64,000 nucleotides of DNA from Hyphomicrobium_A sp964493785 (GTDB taxonomy: Bacteria > Pseudomonadota > Alphaproteobacteria > Rhizobiales > Hyphomicrobiaceae), in assembly GCA_964493785.1 (NCBI GenBank), contig CAZBPM010000001.1, positions 62,001 to 126,000 on the forward strand, in the 5' to 3' direction. The notes under the pieces are model-generated. The model was not told where the DNA came from. It ran no database searches and worked only from the letters and a program-made list of their open reading frames with translations. This document shows positions 1 to 8,851 of this stretch, in pieces. The stretch's first letter is position 1, and every line of letters starts with the position of its first letter. The position numbers and the translations under genes were made by a program.

Positions 1-255
1 TCGGGCACGCTACTTCACAAGGTGCACTCGCTGCACGAGGCCAAGCATTCACTGCGCGATCTCGGCTATGACGACATCCAAGTCGAGCGAGCCAGCTTGC
101 CGTACAGCTTCCACGCCTGCAAACGCGGCGTGCGCTACCACATCCACGTCAACTACTACGGCGACCTCGCCCAAGTCGACGAGCTTGGGCGATGCCGCGA
201 CTATGGCGACGAGGACTACAGCCATCGCGGGCGCTCCCGTTACCCTCGCTACTAG
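1..255 (+). CDS. Partial small His/Tyr-rich conserved protein (5' end outside window)
   Basis: The reading frame is open from base 1, so the true start may lie upstream; the first internal start is a GTG at base 22. The product has a charged helix-like N-terminus followed by a core with the pattern ACxxGxRYHIHVNYYG and a trailing GRC. The same pattern, DACRDGQRFHLHVDYYG with a trailing GLC, occurs in the protein at 32959-33375, so the two are paralogues. The fold resembles small periplasmic PepSY-like proteins, but I assign no function. It probably belongs to the copper island because its paralogue closes the long gene run at the other side. Confidence 0.6.
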   Translation, partial: SGTLLHKVHSLHEAKHSLRDLGYDDIQVERASLPYSFHACKRGVRYHIHVNYYGDLAQVDELGRCRDYGDEDYSHRGRSRYPRY

Positions 256-385
256 CAACCGTCCGCTCACCGCGGTGCGCTGCGTCGGCCGGCCACCGCT
301 TGCATCCACGGCGCCGGAACGATCTCGCAGAGCGGAGCTTTTAAGTCCCGAGCGCGGAGGCGCTCAGTGCAGAGGGAGGAGAACA

Positions 386-635
386 ATGAACAAGATGTCT
401 TTACTGGCGGGCGTCCTTTGGCTTGCACTGCCATGGACGCTTGCGGCGGCGGACGAACCACGCCCGCGATCACCACCGACATTACCGCTTCCATGATCGC
501 GCGGCGGAAATCCACGAGCGCGCGCACGAGGACGGCTTCTACAGCCGTCGCGAGCACCGCGCCTTTCATCGCGAGTTGGGGTATTTGCACCACGATTTTC
601 ACGATGAGCATCCCAAAACGTGGCACGACCACTGA
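386..635 (+). pseudogene. Frameshifted secreted histidine-rich small protein
   Basis: An ATG at 386 follows a strong ribosome site (GGGAGGAG) and opens a clean signal peptide (MNKMSLLAGVLWLALPW..LAAA) that stops after 36 residues at 496. Directly downstream, one frame over, lies a His/Arg/Asp-rich stretch (about 45 residues, ending HPKTWHDH at 635) that looks like the mature part of the same protein. One extra base (or two missing ones) between about 450 and 490 would join the two. It was probably a periplasmic metal-binding protein. Whether the shift is a real mutation or an assembly error cannot be told from the sequence. Confidence 0.5.
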
Positions 636-831
636 TGCCGCGCCACTGAGTCGGCGTGAGTGGAGCCTCTAGGAACGCAAAGCGCGCTTTGGCTCTGAGC
701 AACGAATGACGAGTTCAGGATGCAGCGGGTTGGGCCTGCAGTGCCGCTGCAAATCATGCCGAGGCTCCACACACATCGAAGGCGACAGCCGGCGGGCCCA
801 AAGTCGGCGCCCGGCGACCCGTCAAATCAAG

Positions 832-2232
832 TCAATGGCCAGAATGGCTTCCCTTGGGTTTGACCGCTCGGAGTTCAACTCCACCAGGCGACGTGTCACC
901 GCTGTTTGCATCCGAGGGGTGCGCCGCCTCGGGTGCCTCGCCCTTCCACTCGTAAGCGACCGTGCCCGGCGGATTCTTGAACCAGCCGGGATCCTTGTAG
1001 TCGTTGGGCTCGAGACCCTCGCGCACCTTGACGACCGTGAACATGCCACCCATCTCGACGGCTCCGAACTGAGCAAAGCCTGTCATCATCGGCAGCGTGT
1101 TGTCGGGTAGCGGCATCTGCATTTCGCCCATGTCAGCCATGCCGTCCTTGCCCATGGCCATGTAGCCGCCTCCCACGAGGTCGCGGATCTGCTGCTGGAG
1201 GCCTTTCTGGTCGACGCCGATATACGTCTTCACGTCGTGACCCATGGCGTTCATGGTGTGGTGCGACTTGTGGCAATGAAGGGCCCAATCGCCCTCATAC
1301 TCGGCATCGAACTCGAAGGCGCGCATAGCGCCGACTGGCACATCGATCGTGACCTCCGGCCATCGCGCGCTCTCCGGCACCCAGCCGCCGTCGGTGCAGG
1401 TCACGCTAAAGTGGTAGCCGTGCATGTGGATGGGGTGGCTCGTCATGCTGAGGTTGCCGATCCGCACGCGTACCCGATCTCCCTTACGAACGGCGAGATG
1501 GTCGATTCCCGGGAACACCCGGCTGTTGAAGGTCCACAAATTAAAATTCAGCATCTCCGCGACCTTCGGCACGTAGCCGCCGGGCTCGATGGAGAAGGCG
1601 GAGAGTAGGAAAACAAAATCGCGATCGACGCGATGCAGGGCTGGATCGCGTGGGTGGACGATGAAGCTGCCCATCATCCCCATTGCCATCTGCACCATCT
1701 CGTCCGCGTGCGGGTGGTACATGAACGTGCCGCTATCGTGCACCGCGAACTCGTAGACAAAAGTCTTGCCGGGTTTGATGTGGGGTTGCGTCAGGCCGCC
1801 GACGCCGTCCATGCCGCAGGGCAGAATCTGGCCGTGCCAGTGCACCGTCGTGTGCTCGGGCAGCCTATTAGTGACGAAGATGCGCACCTTGTCGCCCTCG
1901 ACCACCTCGATGGTGGGGCCGGGTGACTGGCCATTGTAGCCCCACAGATGCGCCTTCATGCCCGGTGCCAACTCGCGCACCACCGGCTCGGCGACGAGGT
2001 GGAACTCCTTCCAGTCCCCGTTTTGCCGCCAGGGCAGCGTCCAGCCATTCAGCGTCACGACCGGCTGGTAGTCGGGTCCCGACGAGGGCACGAGCGGCGG
2101 TTGCATGGCGGGGGAAGTCTGGATCGGCGCCTCGGGAATGCCGGCGGCCGCCGCGCGCCCCGACACCAGGCCGGCGTTCAACAACGCGAGGCCGCCGCTT
2201 GCAGCTATGAAGTTTCTACGGGAGAGGGTCAT
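832..2232 (-). CDS. Tat-exported multicopper oxidase (CopA/CueO-like)
   Basis: This is a 466-residue multicopper oxidase, which in this family oxidises Cu(I) in the periplasm. The start at 2232 is set by a GAGGAG ribosome site and gives a twin-arginine signal (SRRNFIAASGG). Copper ligands are visible in order: HWHG, a YHPHAD block, HPIHMHG and the C-terminal type-1 motif HCHKSHHTMNAM, which fits HCHx3Hx4M. A Met-rich loop near residue 390 (MAMGKDGMADMGEMQM) is typical of copper-resistance members. The gene leads into no further leftward gene; the TolC-like gene 2331-3803 lies just upstream on the same strand, suggesting one copper operon. Confidence 0.9.
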   Translation of the reverse strand: MTLSRRNFIAASGGLALLNAGLVSGRAAAAGIPEAPIQTSPAMQPPLVPSSGPDYQPVVTLNGWTLPWRQNGDWKEFHLVAEPVVRELAPGMKAHLWGYNGQSPGPTIEVVEGDKVRIFVTNRLPEHTTVHWHGQILPCGMDGVGGLTQPHIKPGKTFVYEFAVHDSGTFMYHPHADEMVQMAMGMMGSFIVHPRDPALHRVDRDFVFLLSAFSIEPGGYVPKVAEMLNFNLWTFNSRVFPGIDHLAVRKGDRVRVRIGNLSMTSHPIHMHGYHFSVTCTDGGWVPESARWPEVTIDVPVGAMRAFEFDAEYEGDWALHCHKSHHTMNAMGHDVKTYIGVDQKGLQQQIRDLVGGGYMAMGKDGMADMGEMQMPLPDNTLPMMTGFAQFGAVEMGGMFTVVKVREGLEPNDYKDPGWFKNPPGTVAYEWKGEAPEAAHPSDANSGDTSPGGVELRAVKPKGSHSGH

Positions 2233-2330
2233 GACATGCTCCTCGCGACATCGCGGCCGCGTTCCTCTGACACTTCGCTTCGCCACTTTGCGCGGTTACG
2301 CTTCACACCACTTTGATGTGAGAGCGACGG

Positions 2331-3803
2331 TCATTCACGTCCAGTGCCCGATGCCAATGTCGTCGACTCCGAGGGACGCGTAGCATCGTCTCCGCCGCCG
2401 ACCATCGCCACGTGCAAGTCGACCTTGGCGAGCCAGAAGTCCCGCTTGGCTTCGATGGCCTGCACGTTGGCCAGAATGCGCGCCCGGGCGTCCGCCAGAA
2501 GCTCGAAGAGATCGGTCAGCATGCCATTGTAGTTGAGCAGCTCCTGCTCGGAGATAATCTCCCGGAGCGGCAGAATTTCCTTCTCAAAATGGCGGGCGAT
2601 ATCATACGTGCCGCGATAAGTTTGGTACGCCTCATCCGCCTCGGAGCGCACGTTGACGGCCTTTTCGATGAGAAGGTTGACGGCCCGCATATAGGCCTGC
2701 TCGGCCAGCCGCGTGCGGGCTCTGCCGAAATCGTAGATGGGGATCGCGAAGCCGATCTCGTAGCCGTTGAACTTCTCATCCTCCGGCAGCTCGGGCCCAC
2801 TGGCCTCCGGCACTAACGTCCTGTCGTGTGTGCTGATCCCAGCCACTTCCAGCATATTGATAAAGCGGGTGGCGCGCGTGAGGCCGTATTGCTTGGCCAG
2901 GATCGCAAGCTCCATGCGGGCGATCTGCAGATCGGCGCGCGACAGCACGGCCTGGGTTTCGATGTCGGCGATCGGCGGCGGAGGCCCTGGCAGTCGCGCG
3001 AGTGCGCCTGGTAGCCTGTAGTTTGTCTGCTCACCCCAGAGACCGAGCGCACGGTTGAGCTTCTGGCGCTCGGCGCGCTGCCGCAACCGCGCAACCGCCA
3101 GCTGCGCGGAGATTTCGGCGTAAAAGGCGTGCTCGCGCGCCTGATCGAGTTTCGGCAGGGCGCCGGTCTCGCCGAGCTTCTTGGACAGCTCGGAGACTGA
3201 CTCGGCCGATAGCCGCGCCTTCCCCAAGAAGCTCACGGTCTGAATGGCGGCGACGGCCCGATAATAGGCACGCCGCGCCACAGCCGCTGAATGCAGCGTC
3301 GCTTCGACGGCGCGCACCTGGGCTTGATGAAATCTGTCCTCCGCGATTTCCCGCCGGCGCGGCAACGTCAGCAGGCCGAGCACGTTCTGCACGATTTGCC
3401 GTTCGATCTCGAACTGACCAGTCGTGACGAGCTTCGAAAACGTAAAGGCAGGGCTCGGCGGCAGGCTCGCCTCCACCATCTGCGCCTCGGAGATACCGAG
3501 CTCGTTGTAGGCGGCCTGCAGCCCGCGGTTGTTGAGGAGGGCGATTTGCACGGCCGACTCGGCGCTGAGCGGCTCGGCGAGCAGTGTGCGCACGCGCGCT
3601 TCGGCGGCTGCGGCGTCTGCCTCGCTACGGATCTTCACCACTTCCTTGCTGAGCGTACCGCCGGCCTGCTCCTCGACCAGCAGCATGCCGCCGTCAGGCG
3701 AGAAGTGGGCGCAGGCGCTTGTCAGCACTGCGGCGGCGACCGCGGCGAGAACGGCGTTGGCCCGCCCCCACCTGTCTACTGTCTCTGCCTTCCTAATTAA
3801 CAT
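2331..3803 (-). CDS. TolC/CusC-family outer-membrane efflux lipoprotein
   Basis: The 490-residue product is an outer-membrane factor. Its N-terminal signal ends in a lipobox (LTSAC), and two OEP-type repeats follow, rich in long amphipathic helices (QIALLNNRGLQAAYNELGIS early, EAYQTYRGTYDIARHFEK late). Such proteins form the exit duct of RND or MFP pumps. No RND pump gene is adjacent, so here it may pair with the multicopper oxidase or with a pump elsewhere; a broken CusA-like fragment exists at 36617-36960. The start codon ATG at 3803 has only a weak upstream ribosome site. Confidence 0.85.
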   Translation of the reverse strand: MLIRKAETVDRWGRANAVLAAVAAAVLTSACAHFSPDGGMLLVEEQAGGTLSKEVVKIRSEADAAAAEARVRTLLAEPLSAESAVQIALLNNRGLQAAYNELGISEAQMVEASLPPSPAFTFSKLVTTGQFEIERQIVQNVLGLLTLPRRREIAEDRFHQAQVRAVEATLHSAAVARRAYYRAVAAIQTVSFLGKARLSAESVSELSKKLGETGALPKLDQAREHAFYAEISAQLAVARLRQRAERQKLNRALGLWGEQTNYRLPGALARLPGPPPPIADIETQAVLSRADLQIARMELAILAKQYGLTRATRFINMLEVAGISTHDRTLVPEASGPELPEDEKFNGYEIGFAIPIYDFGRARTRLAEQAYMRAVNLLIEKAVNVRSEADEAYQTYRGTYDIARHFEKEILPLREIISEQELLNYNGMLTDLFELLADARARILANVQAIEAKRDFWLAKVDLHVAMVGGGDDATRPSESTTLASGTGRE

Positions 3804-3833
3804 CTCGATTGCTCTGACGATATGCGTGCGTTT

Positions 3834-4115
3834 CTAGTGGTGCTGATGACCCGGCATGCCATCCATCGGCTTTGTGCTCGTGGGCGGCGCGCTTTGCTTT
3901 TCCGGGGTTACACGGCGGTTGACACCGCCCCAGGGCAGCGGCTCCACGGGCCGAAAGCTGCGCGTGCCACTCAGGACTGAGCCGTACTGCGGTTCCCGAA
4001 CCGCCAGAGGTTGATCGGGCAGCGGCCCCGCATAGGGCCAATCGGGATCGTGATCGCCCCACCCCGCGAGCAGCAGCAGCAGCAGCAGTGCCGGCGCTGG
4101 TCTTGGTACACGCAT
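3834..4115 (-). CDS. Small secreted copper-operon protein with degenerate lipobox
   Basis: The start at 4115 follows a good AGGAG site and gives a 93-residue protein with a leucine-run signal (PALLLLLLLAGW). The position where a lipoprotein would have the invariant Cys is Trp, so lipid attachment is not expected unless this is a sequence error. The rest is Pro-rich with a His/Met tail (MDGMPGHQHH) that could bind copper. The gene lies 30 bp upstream of the TolC-like gene on the same strand. I do not recognise a named family. Confidence 0.65.
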   Translation of the reverse strand: MRVPRPAPALLLLLLLAGWGDHDPDWPYAGPLPDQPLAVREPQYGSVLSGTRSFRPVEPLPWGGVNRRVTPEKQSAPPTSTKPMDGMPGHQHH

Positions 4116-4269
4116 GGTCTTCTGCTCCTGTTCGTATGCGCTATAGCGCGTTGATTGCGACGCCACTGGCGCGCTGCCAATGTCGTCCTGGCTTTCAATC
4201 AACAACGATGCGCGGACAAAAGATGCTGCTCATCGGTGAGCATCACTGAGCTCGAGCCGGCGCGGCTTG

Positions 4270-4692
4270 TTAGGCCTTGGGCGGCCGATCAAGCCCGTAG
4301 AGTGGCTCCTTATAAAGAACCGCTTGCTCTGGCTTGCGGCCGGTCCGAGGACCGCTCGCTCTCAGGATCAGCTCGAAGCCACCAATCACGTGACCCGGCG
4401 CCTGCCCGGTTGAGCAGGACGACATGCCCCCGTGGCAGCAACACGCTCCGTGGCACGCGCCGGGGCATTTGTTCATGGGGAGGCCCGGAGCGGCATGCGC
4501 AACGGAAGTTGCTGCTGCGAGCGGAGCGTCTGCGAGGGAAGCCGTGTGGGCAACGTAGGCGATGGCCTCGCCGCCGCCAGCGTGCGCCACTTCACTGTGA
4601 GCGCCGACACCGTGTTCGCAGGCCATAGAAGGCGTTGACAGCCCCCACACCAGGCACGCCAGCACGACCATGGCTATCCGGCACAGCGGCAT
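4270..4692 (-). CDS. Secreted Cys/His-rich copper-associated protein
   Basis: The product is 140 residues with a signal peptide (MPLCRIAMVVLACLVWGLS) and a dense Cys/His segment (KCPGACHGACCCHGG) near residue 80. The ATG at 4692 is preceded by AGGA at suitable spacing; a TTG five codons upstream is less likely. The C-terminal tail (LYKEPLYGLDRPPKA) is of a type often seen in small proteins of copper clusters. It is probably the first gene of the leftward copper operon, with a GTTAC direct repeat about 120 bp upstream (4813-4827). The function is likely periplasmic copper binding, by inference only. Confidence 0.6.
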   Translation of the reverse strand: MPLCRIAMVVLACLVWGLSTPSMACEHGVGAHSEVAHAGGGEAIAYVAHTASLADAPLAAATSVAHAAPGLPMNKCPGACHGACCCHGGMSSCSTGQAPGHVIGGFELILRASGPRTGRKPEQAVLYKEPLYGLDRPPKA

Positions 4693-4812
4693 GCGAATCC
4701 TGTGCAAAATCCGTTGACATCTTTTGCTAGGCCCTCAGCCACGACCCTTCAAGTTCACTCGCTGGTCGAGACGTCCATGAGGAACCAAGTGTGGTTGCAT
4801 GACAACACGTTT

Positions 4813-4827
4813 GTTACGAAGTGTTAC
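4813..4827 (+). promoter_or_regulatory. GTTAC-N5-GTTAC direct repeat, copy 1
   Basis: GTTAC occurs at 4813 and 4823, exactly 10 bp apart (spacer GAAGT). It is the only structured element I see in the 320-bp gene-free stretch 4693-5012. The nearest gene it could serve is the leftward operon starting at 4692, so it reads opposite to its target, unlike the other copies. Confidence 0.6.
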
Positions 4828-5012
4828 GAACAACGTCAGGGCACACTTCTCCATGCGCTGAAGTGCAGGCGAACTGCATCGGTCATCCGGATTGCGTGAT
4901 TTCGAGATTACCAGCTTTCAAGAAGTCTGCGGGTCGAGACAGAGTTCACCTTAGCCAGCTGCGAGAGCACTGAAGATAGTTACGACTGCTATCATTGGTT
5001 TGGCTAGCTCCT

Positions 5013-5540
5013 TCAGTGTTCGTGTTCCCCGACTGCGACACCCTCGTCTTCCAGGGTCCGATACTGCTCAGCCGTCATGTTCGGAAGCTGGTTTACAAAG
5101 GCGACCATATTCCAGATCGTTTGATCGTCGTGTGTCGGGCCAAATGCTGGCATGCCCGTCATCTTGATGCCGTTCTTCACGATCCAAAACAGGTTAGCGG
5201 TATTCCAGTCACGCGCTGCCAGTGCGAGATCGGGGGCCCTCGGGCGGAGCCCCTTGCCGGCCGCACTCCGCATCTTGCCCGGCGCCCCATGGCACCCGGC
5301 ACACATCGCCCGGAACTCTTTTGAGCCGGCCCGTACCTCCGCCTCGGTGAAGCTCTTTGGTGCGACGATTGTCGACGAGCGCATTGCAACGGAGCGCCGC
5401 ATCGTCGTGTGAAAGAACCACTCAGTCATTGGGCTGTCTGGGTTGGTGGCGGCGACATTAAATGCGCCGCTCAGAATGACCAGGAGACCGACAGTTGCCA
5501 CAAGCAAGAGTGCGGCAACCAGTCCAACGAGGTAGTTCAT
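5013..5540 (-). CDS. Membrane-anchored c-type cytochrome
   Basis: The 175-residue protein starts at 5540 after a GGAGAGCG site. It has an N-terminal membrane anchor (LVGLVAALLLVATVGLLVIL) and a single haem-binding CAGCH near residue 85. A later GMPAFG supplies the likely axial Met. It is a class I monohaem cytochrome facing the periplasm. It diverges from the response-regulator gene at 5747. The shared 206-bp gap contains a GTTAC repeat toward the regulator and a near-copy (GTGAC-N5-GTTAC) on this gene's strand, so co-regulation is likely. It may accept electrons from copper oxidation or feed a terminal oxidase; its partner is not visible. Confidence 0.8.
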   Translation of the reverse strand: MNYLVGLVAALLLVATVGLLVILSGAFNVAATNPDSPMTEWFFHTTMRRSVAMRSSTIVAPKSFTEAEVRAGSKEFRAMCAGCHGAPGKMRSAAGKGLRPRAPDLALAARDWNTANLFWIVKNGIKMTGMPAFGPTHDDQTIWNMVAFVNQLPNMTAEQYRTLEDEGVAVGEHEH

Positions 5541-5643
5541 AACGCGCTCTCCACCTTGAATCTCTAAGCGCTCAGCCCTGCACCGACCGCTCCTATTATG
5601 CACCAATCTGCTGACATCTGATCCTGCTGTCGAGGCAGGAGGC

Positions 5644-5658
5644 GTAACGCAACGTCAC
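5644..5658 (-). promoter_or_regulatory. GTGAC-N5-GTTAC near-copy facing the cytochrome gene
   Basis: On the minus strand this reads GTGAC, GTTGC, GTTAC, again with a 10-bp period and one mismatch to the repeat family. It lies 104 bp upstream of the cytochrome start at 5540 and in the same orientation as that gene. Confidence 0.4.
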
Positions 5659-5670
5659 GACTGTGTGCCT

Positions 5671-5685
5671 GTTACGCGCTGTTAC
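5671..5685 (+). promoter_or_regulatory. GTTAC-N5-GTTAC direct repeat, copy 2
   Basis: GTTAC at 5671 and 5681 (spacer GCGCT), 62 bp before the response-regulator ATG. Its position fits autoregulation of the two-component operon. Confidence 0.6.
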
Positions 5686-5746
5686 TTGGGGGGCCTTTTG
5701 CTTGGCCTTAAGCTCACTCGTGATTGATGCAGATAGAGGCACAGCG

Positions 5747-6472
5747 ATGCACGTCGAGCCCCATATTCTCGTGGTCGACGACGACCAGGAGCTCCGCAAC
5801 CTCCTTTCGCGCTTCCTACGGAAACAGGGCCTGCGGGTAGACGTGGCGGCTAACGGCGAGGAGATGAAGCGGATCCTCGGGGTAACCAACGTCGACCTCA
5901 TCGTCCTCGATCGGGTCATGCCGGGTGAGGACGGCCTGGCGCTCTGCCGCGAGCTCAGAGAGACGAGCCTCATCCCGATTATTGTGCTGACGCTGCTGGG
6001 CTCAGATACAGACCGTATCCTCGGCCTCGAAATGGGAGCCGACGACTACGTGCAGAAGCCGTTCAATCCGCAGGAGCTTCTGGCGCGGATTAGATCCGTT
6101 TTGCGCCGCGCCAATGGGCTGCCTTTGCAGCACGTTCTGCAGAAGTCGCGCGTGCTGCGTTTTGAGGGTTGGACGCTCCACCGCAGCCGCAGGCGGCTGG
6201 AGTCCCCTGCCGGAGTCAGTGTGTTGCTGACCGATGGCGAATTCGATCTTCTCGTTGCCTTTGCCGAACATCCGCAGATTGCCCTATCGAGAGAGCAGCT
6301 TCTCGACCTCGCACGTGGCCGCTCGGCTATCGCCTTCGACCGCGGCATCGACATGCAAATTACGCGGCTGAGACGTAAGATTGAAGCTGATCCCCAGCAG
6401 CCACGCCTTATTAAAACTATCCGCAACAAGGGGTATGCGTTCACCCCGGATGTGATTGGGAGCGCGGAATGA
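5747..6472 (+). CDS. OmpR/PhoB-family response regulator (copper-type two-component system)
   Basis: The product has 241 residues. An N-terminal receiver domain shows the acidic pair D11-D12, phosphoacceptor D55 (IVLDRVMPGEDG), a Thr in VLTLLG and Lys in VQKPF. A C-terminal winged-helix DNA-binding domain follows from about residue 140 (LTDGEFDLLVAFAEH, then DMQITRLRRKIEADP). The ATG at 5747 begins the receiver directly; an earlier in-frame start at 5663 would overlap the promoter repeat. It overlaps the kinase gene by four bases (ATGA). Surrounded by copper genes, it is most likely a CopR/CusR-type regulator that binds the GTTAC-N5-GTTAC repeats found through the island; that link is inference. 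Confidence 0.9.
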   Translation: MHVEPHILVVDDDQELRNLLSRFLRKQGLRVDVAANGEEMKRILGVTNVDLIVLDRVMPGEDGLALCRELRETSLIPIIVLTLLGSDTDRILGLEMGADDYVQKPFNPQELLARIRSVLRRANGLPLQHVLQKSRVLRFEGWTLHRSRRRLESPAGVSVLLTDGEFDLLVAFAEHPQIALSREQLLDLARGRSAIAFDRGIDMQITRLRRKIEADPQQPRLIKTIRNKGYAFTPDVIGSAE

Positions 6473-7899
6473 AGCACGTCATCGACACCATCAAAGGCCG
6501 CGTCATCGTCGTCCTGCTGGTATTTGTGTCGTTATCCCATCTCGTTGGTTTGTGGCTCTATGCGCAGCGAAGCGACATGACGGCCGGCCTACTGCATGAT
6601 GCGCTCCTAGCTGATTGCATCGCGTCGATCTCGAAGCTGGCCGAGCGCACCCCTCTTCAGGAGCGCATGTCGGTTTTGCAGCTCGTCAGTGGGCCGCTCG
6701 TCCGATTTTCAGTGTCATCGGGCCCTTCACTCAGTCAGACTCTGCCGGAGGGCACAAGGCTTCATTCCTTCGAGCATATGCTGAGTGCGATGCTGGGCCG
6801 CCCTCTGCCACAAGGCATCAACGTTGCGTACTCGGAGGAAGGCATCGGCGGAATCAAGGGCCTGCTCGCGACGATGAACAGTTCGAACCACACCGAGATC
6901 GACCACATCCCCGAAGAGCCATTGGCGGAAATCTACCCACTCGGCACGGTGACAACAAAGGTCCAACTTGCCGATGGTTCCTGGATGGAAGCAGTCAGCC
7001 CGCTCTTAGGCGTCAGTCCGTTCTCCGTTTGGAAGGTTAGTGCGGCTCTAGGAGCAATGTTGACGTCGGTGCTCCTTGTGGCCGGATGGGTACTGCAGCG
7101 TTGGACGCAGCCGCTGACTTATTTTGCCGCGGCAGCGGAGCGGCTGGGGACTGATATTCAGGCGCCGCCCTTGAGCGAGCAAGGACCGTTCGAGGTCCGC
7201 ACGGCCGCGAAAGCGTTCAACCGTATGCAAGACCGCATGCGTCGATTGATCGAAGACAGGATGGCGCTTGCGGCGGCCATCGCGCACGATCTCGGGACAC
7301 CCCTAACGCGGTTGCGCTTAAGGGTGGAGGAAATAGGCGACGAGGAGATTCGCCGGCCAATGCTCCAAGATCTGCAGCAAATGCACCGGATGATCGCAGC
7401 GACCCTTGGATTTGCACGGCTTGATTATGCGGCAGAGCCGCTTGAGATGCTCGACCTGATGTCACTTGTTGAGCGGGTGGCTGACGATCTCACCGATGGT
7501 GGCGCTCAGGTGGAAATCAATGGTCCCGCGCACCTTCCCATCCGCTCCAAGCCGATCGCGCTGCAGCGAGCCTTGACGAACATCGCTGAGAACGCCGTGA
7601 AATACGGCAAGCGCGCGAGACTCTATGTTGCCGAACAGCCCGGCACGATCGAGATCGCCGTAGAGGACGATGGTCCCGGCATCCCTGAGGATCTCCAGGC
7701 AGGCATTTTCGAACCGTTTCGCCGCTTGCTGCAATCGAACGGCGAGCCAATTGACGGAACGGGTCTCGGGCTAACTGTTGCTCGCAGTTTGGTCCGTGGC
7801 TTGGGCGGCGACATTAGCATCGCCAATCTCCAAGCGGGAGGTCTTCGCGTGACGATCACACTTCCGGCGGAAGAGTCTGGAGTCTCGATCAAGAACTAG
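6469..7899 (+). CDS. Sensor histidine kinase paired with the upstream regulator
   Basis: The product has 476 residues with two transmembrane segments (about 10-30 and 188-210) flanking a periplasmic sensor of about 155 residues. A HAMP linker follows, then a HisKA dimerisation domain with the H-box HDLGTPLTRLRLR, and an HATPase domain with NIAENAVKYG, DDGPGIP and GTGLGLTVARSL. It starts inside the stop of the regulator gene, so the two are translationally coupled. The genomic setting suggests it senses periplasmic copper, but the sensor domain itself shows no clear Met/His copper motif that I can point to. Confidence 0.9.
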   Translation: MKHVIDTIKGRVIVVLLVFVSLSHLVGLWLYAQRSDMTAGLLHDALLADCIASISKLAERTPLQERMSVLQLVSGPLVRFSVSSGPSLSQTLPEGTRLHSFEHMLSAMLGRPLPQGINVAYSEEGIGGIKGLLATMNSSNHTEIDHIPEEPLAEIYPLGTVTTKVQLADGSWMEAVSPLLGVSPFSVWKVSAALGAMLTSVLLVAGWVLQRWTQPLTYFAAAAERLGTDIQAPPLSEQGPFEVRTAAKAFNRMQDRMRRLIEDRMALAAAIAHDLGTPLTRLRLRVEEIGDEEIRRPMLQDLQQMHRMIAATLGFARLDYAAEPLEMLDLMSLVERVADDLTDGGAQVEINGPAHLPIRSKPIALQRALTNIAENAVKYGKRARLYVAEQPGTIEIAVEDDGPGIPEDLQAGIFEPFRRLLQSNGEPIDGTGLGLTVARSLVRGLGGDISIANLQAGGLRVTITLPAEESGVSIKN

Positions 7900-7931
7900 C
7901 TGGCGCCACGATTCTGATACGCGTCAGGGAC

Positions 7932-7946
7932 GTTACGGACGGTTAC
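7932..7946 (+). promoter_or_regulatory. GTTAC-N5-GTTAC direct repeat, copy 3
   Basis: GTTAC at 7932 and 7942 (spacer GGACG), 33 bp after the kinase stop and 124 bp before the CusF-like gene it probably controls. Confidence 0.6.
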
Positions 7947-8069
7947 CAGATTTCTCTGTCCTCTTCCCGCAAATTCTCCACTTTGATGCCATATAAACTG
8001 TCGCTGCCCGGCGCGGGCATAACGGCTTTGATCGTCGACAACCTAGGATATTATGAGAGGACAAAACCT

Positions 8070-8381
8070 ATGCGCAGGTTCGTGTTGGCTGCTTTCGTCA
8101 TTACCTCAATCGCTGTATCGCCGATGTCAGCAGCGCTGGCCCATGAAGGGCAGGACCATCCGGTGGTCGCCGGAAAAGTGACGAAGGTTGACGCATCGGC
8201 CGGCAAAATAACTATCGCTCACGACGCCATTCCCAACTTGCAGATGGAGGCCATGACGATGGTCTTCAAAGCCGGCGATCCAGCCATGGTCAACGAGGTG
8301 AAGCCCGGCGACGCGATCAAATTCACGGCCGACAAAGTAAACGGCGAGCTGACAGTTACTGAAATCGACAAGGCTAGATAA
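8070..8381 (+). CDS. CusF-like periplasmic copper-binding protein
   Basis: The 103-residue protein has a signal peptide (RRFVLAAFVITSIAVSPMSAALA) followed by a small beta-barrel domain of the CusF family. The family's copper site uses His, a Trp or other aromatic, and two Met residues. Here the MEAMTMVF motif supplies the Met ligands and the domain reads from VVAGKVTKVDASAGKITIAH onward. CusF delivers Cu(I)/Ag(I) to a CusCBA efflux pump, but no intact CusA or CusB is in the window. It starts a small run with the Cys-rich gene 8387-8704, six bases after its stop. Confidence 0.8.
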   Translation: MRRFVLAAFVITSIAVSPMSAALAHEGQDHPVVAGKVTKVDASAGKITIAHDAIPNLQMEAMTMVFKAGDPAMVNEVKPGDAIKFTADKVNGELTVTEIDKAR

Positions 8382-8386
8382 CGCGC

Positions 8387-8704
8387 ATGCGGGCCCTTCG
8401 GGTTGCCATAGCTGTTCTTCTCTCGCTGGGCCTTGTCCTGTCGCCGGTGGCCACGGGCGTGGCGCAGGCGCACATCGTCAAATGCGAGCAAATGATGAGC
8501 ACGCAGAATGACGACTGCGGCTGCTGCGGTGACAACGCTGCCTGCTCTTCGTCGGCGTGCGTCGCGCAATGCTTCAACACCCAAGTGGGATTGACGACTG
8601 ACAGTGGCCTCAGGCCGGTGCCGCGCGAGAAGCTGCGCATCGATTCGTCGGCGGTCGTTCAGTCGCTGACGGTCTCGCCGGATCCACCCCCTCCTCGCTC
8701 CTGA
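8387..8704 (+). CDS. Secreted Cys-rich small protein
   Basis: The 105-residue product has a signal peptide ending near VAQA. A cysteine cluster follows (CEQMM, DCGCCGDNAACSSSACVAQC) in the middle third, and then a Pro-rich tail (SPDPPPPRS). It resembles in style the Cys/His-rich protein at 4270-4692. It is tightly linked to the CusF-like gene and downstream of a GTTAC repeat, so a periplasmic copper-binding or sensing role is plausible. I do not recognise a characterised family. Confidence 0.55.
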   Translation: MRALRVAIAVLLSLGLVLSPVATGVAQAHIVKCEQMMSTQNDDCGCCGDNAACSSSACVAQCFNTQVGLTTDSGLRPVPREKLRIDSSAVVQSLTVSPDPPPPRS

Positions 8705-8851
8705 TCGACACGCGAGCGGTCGCGGACTGCGTCCGGCCTGATGGCCTGCGCGTTCACCTGATCGCTGCTCATCGGGCGTGCCTTCGTGCGCCGCTTCGGC
8801 GGGCCGGAAACTGGTCACGCATCACCAATCAGGACTTGAAGGAGAATTCCT

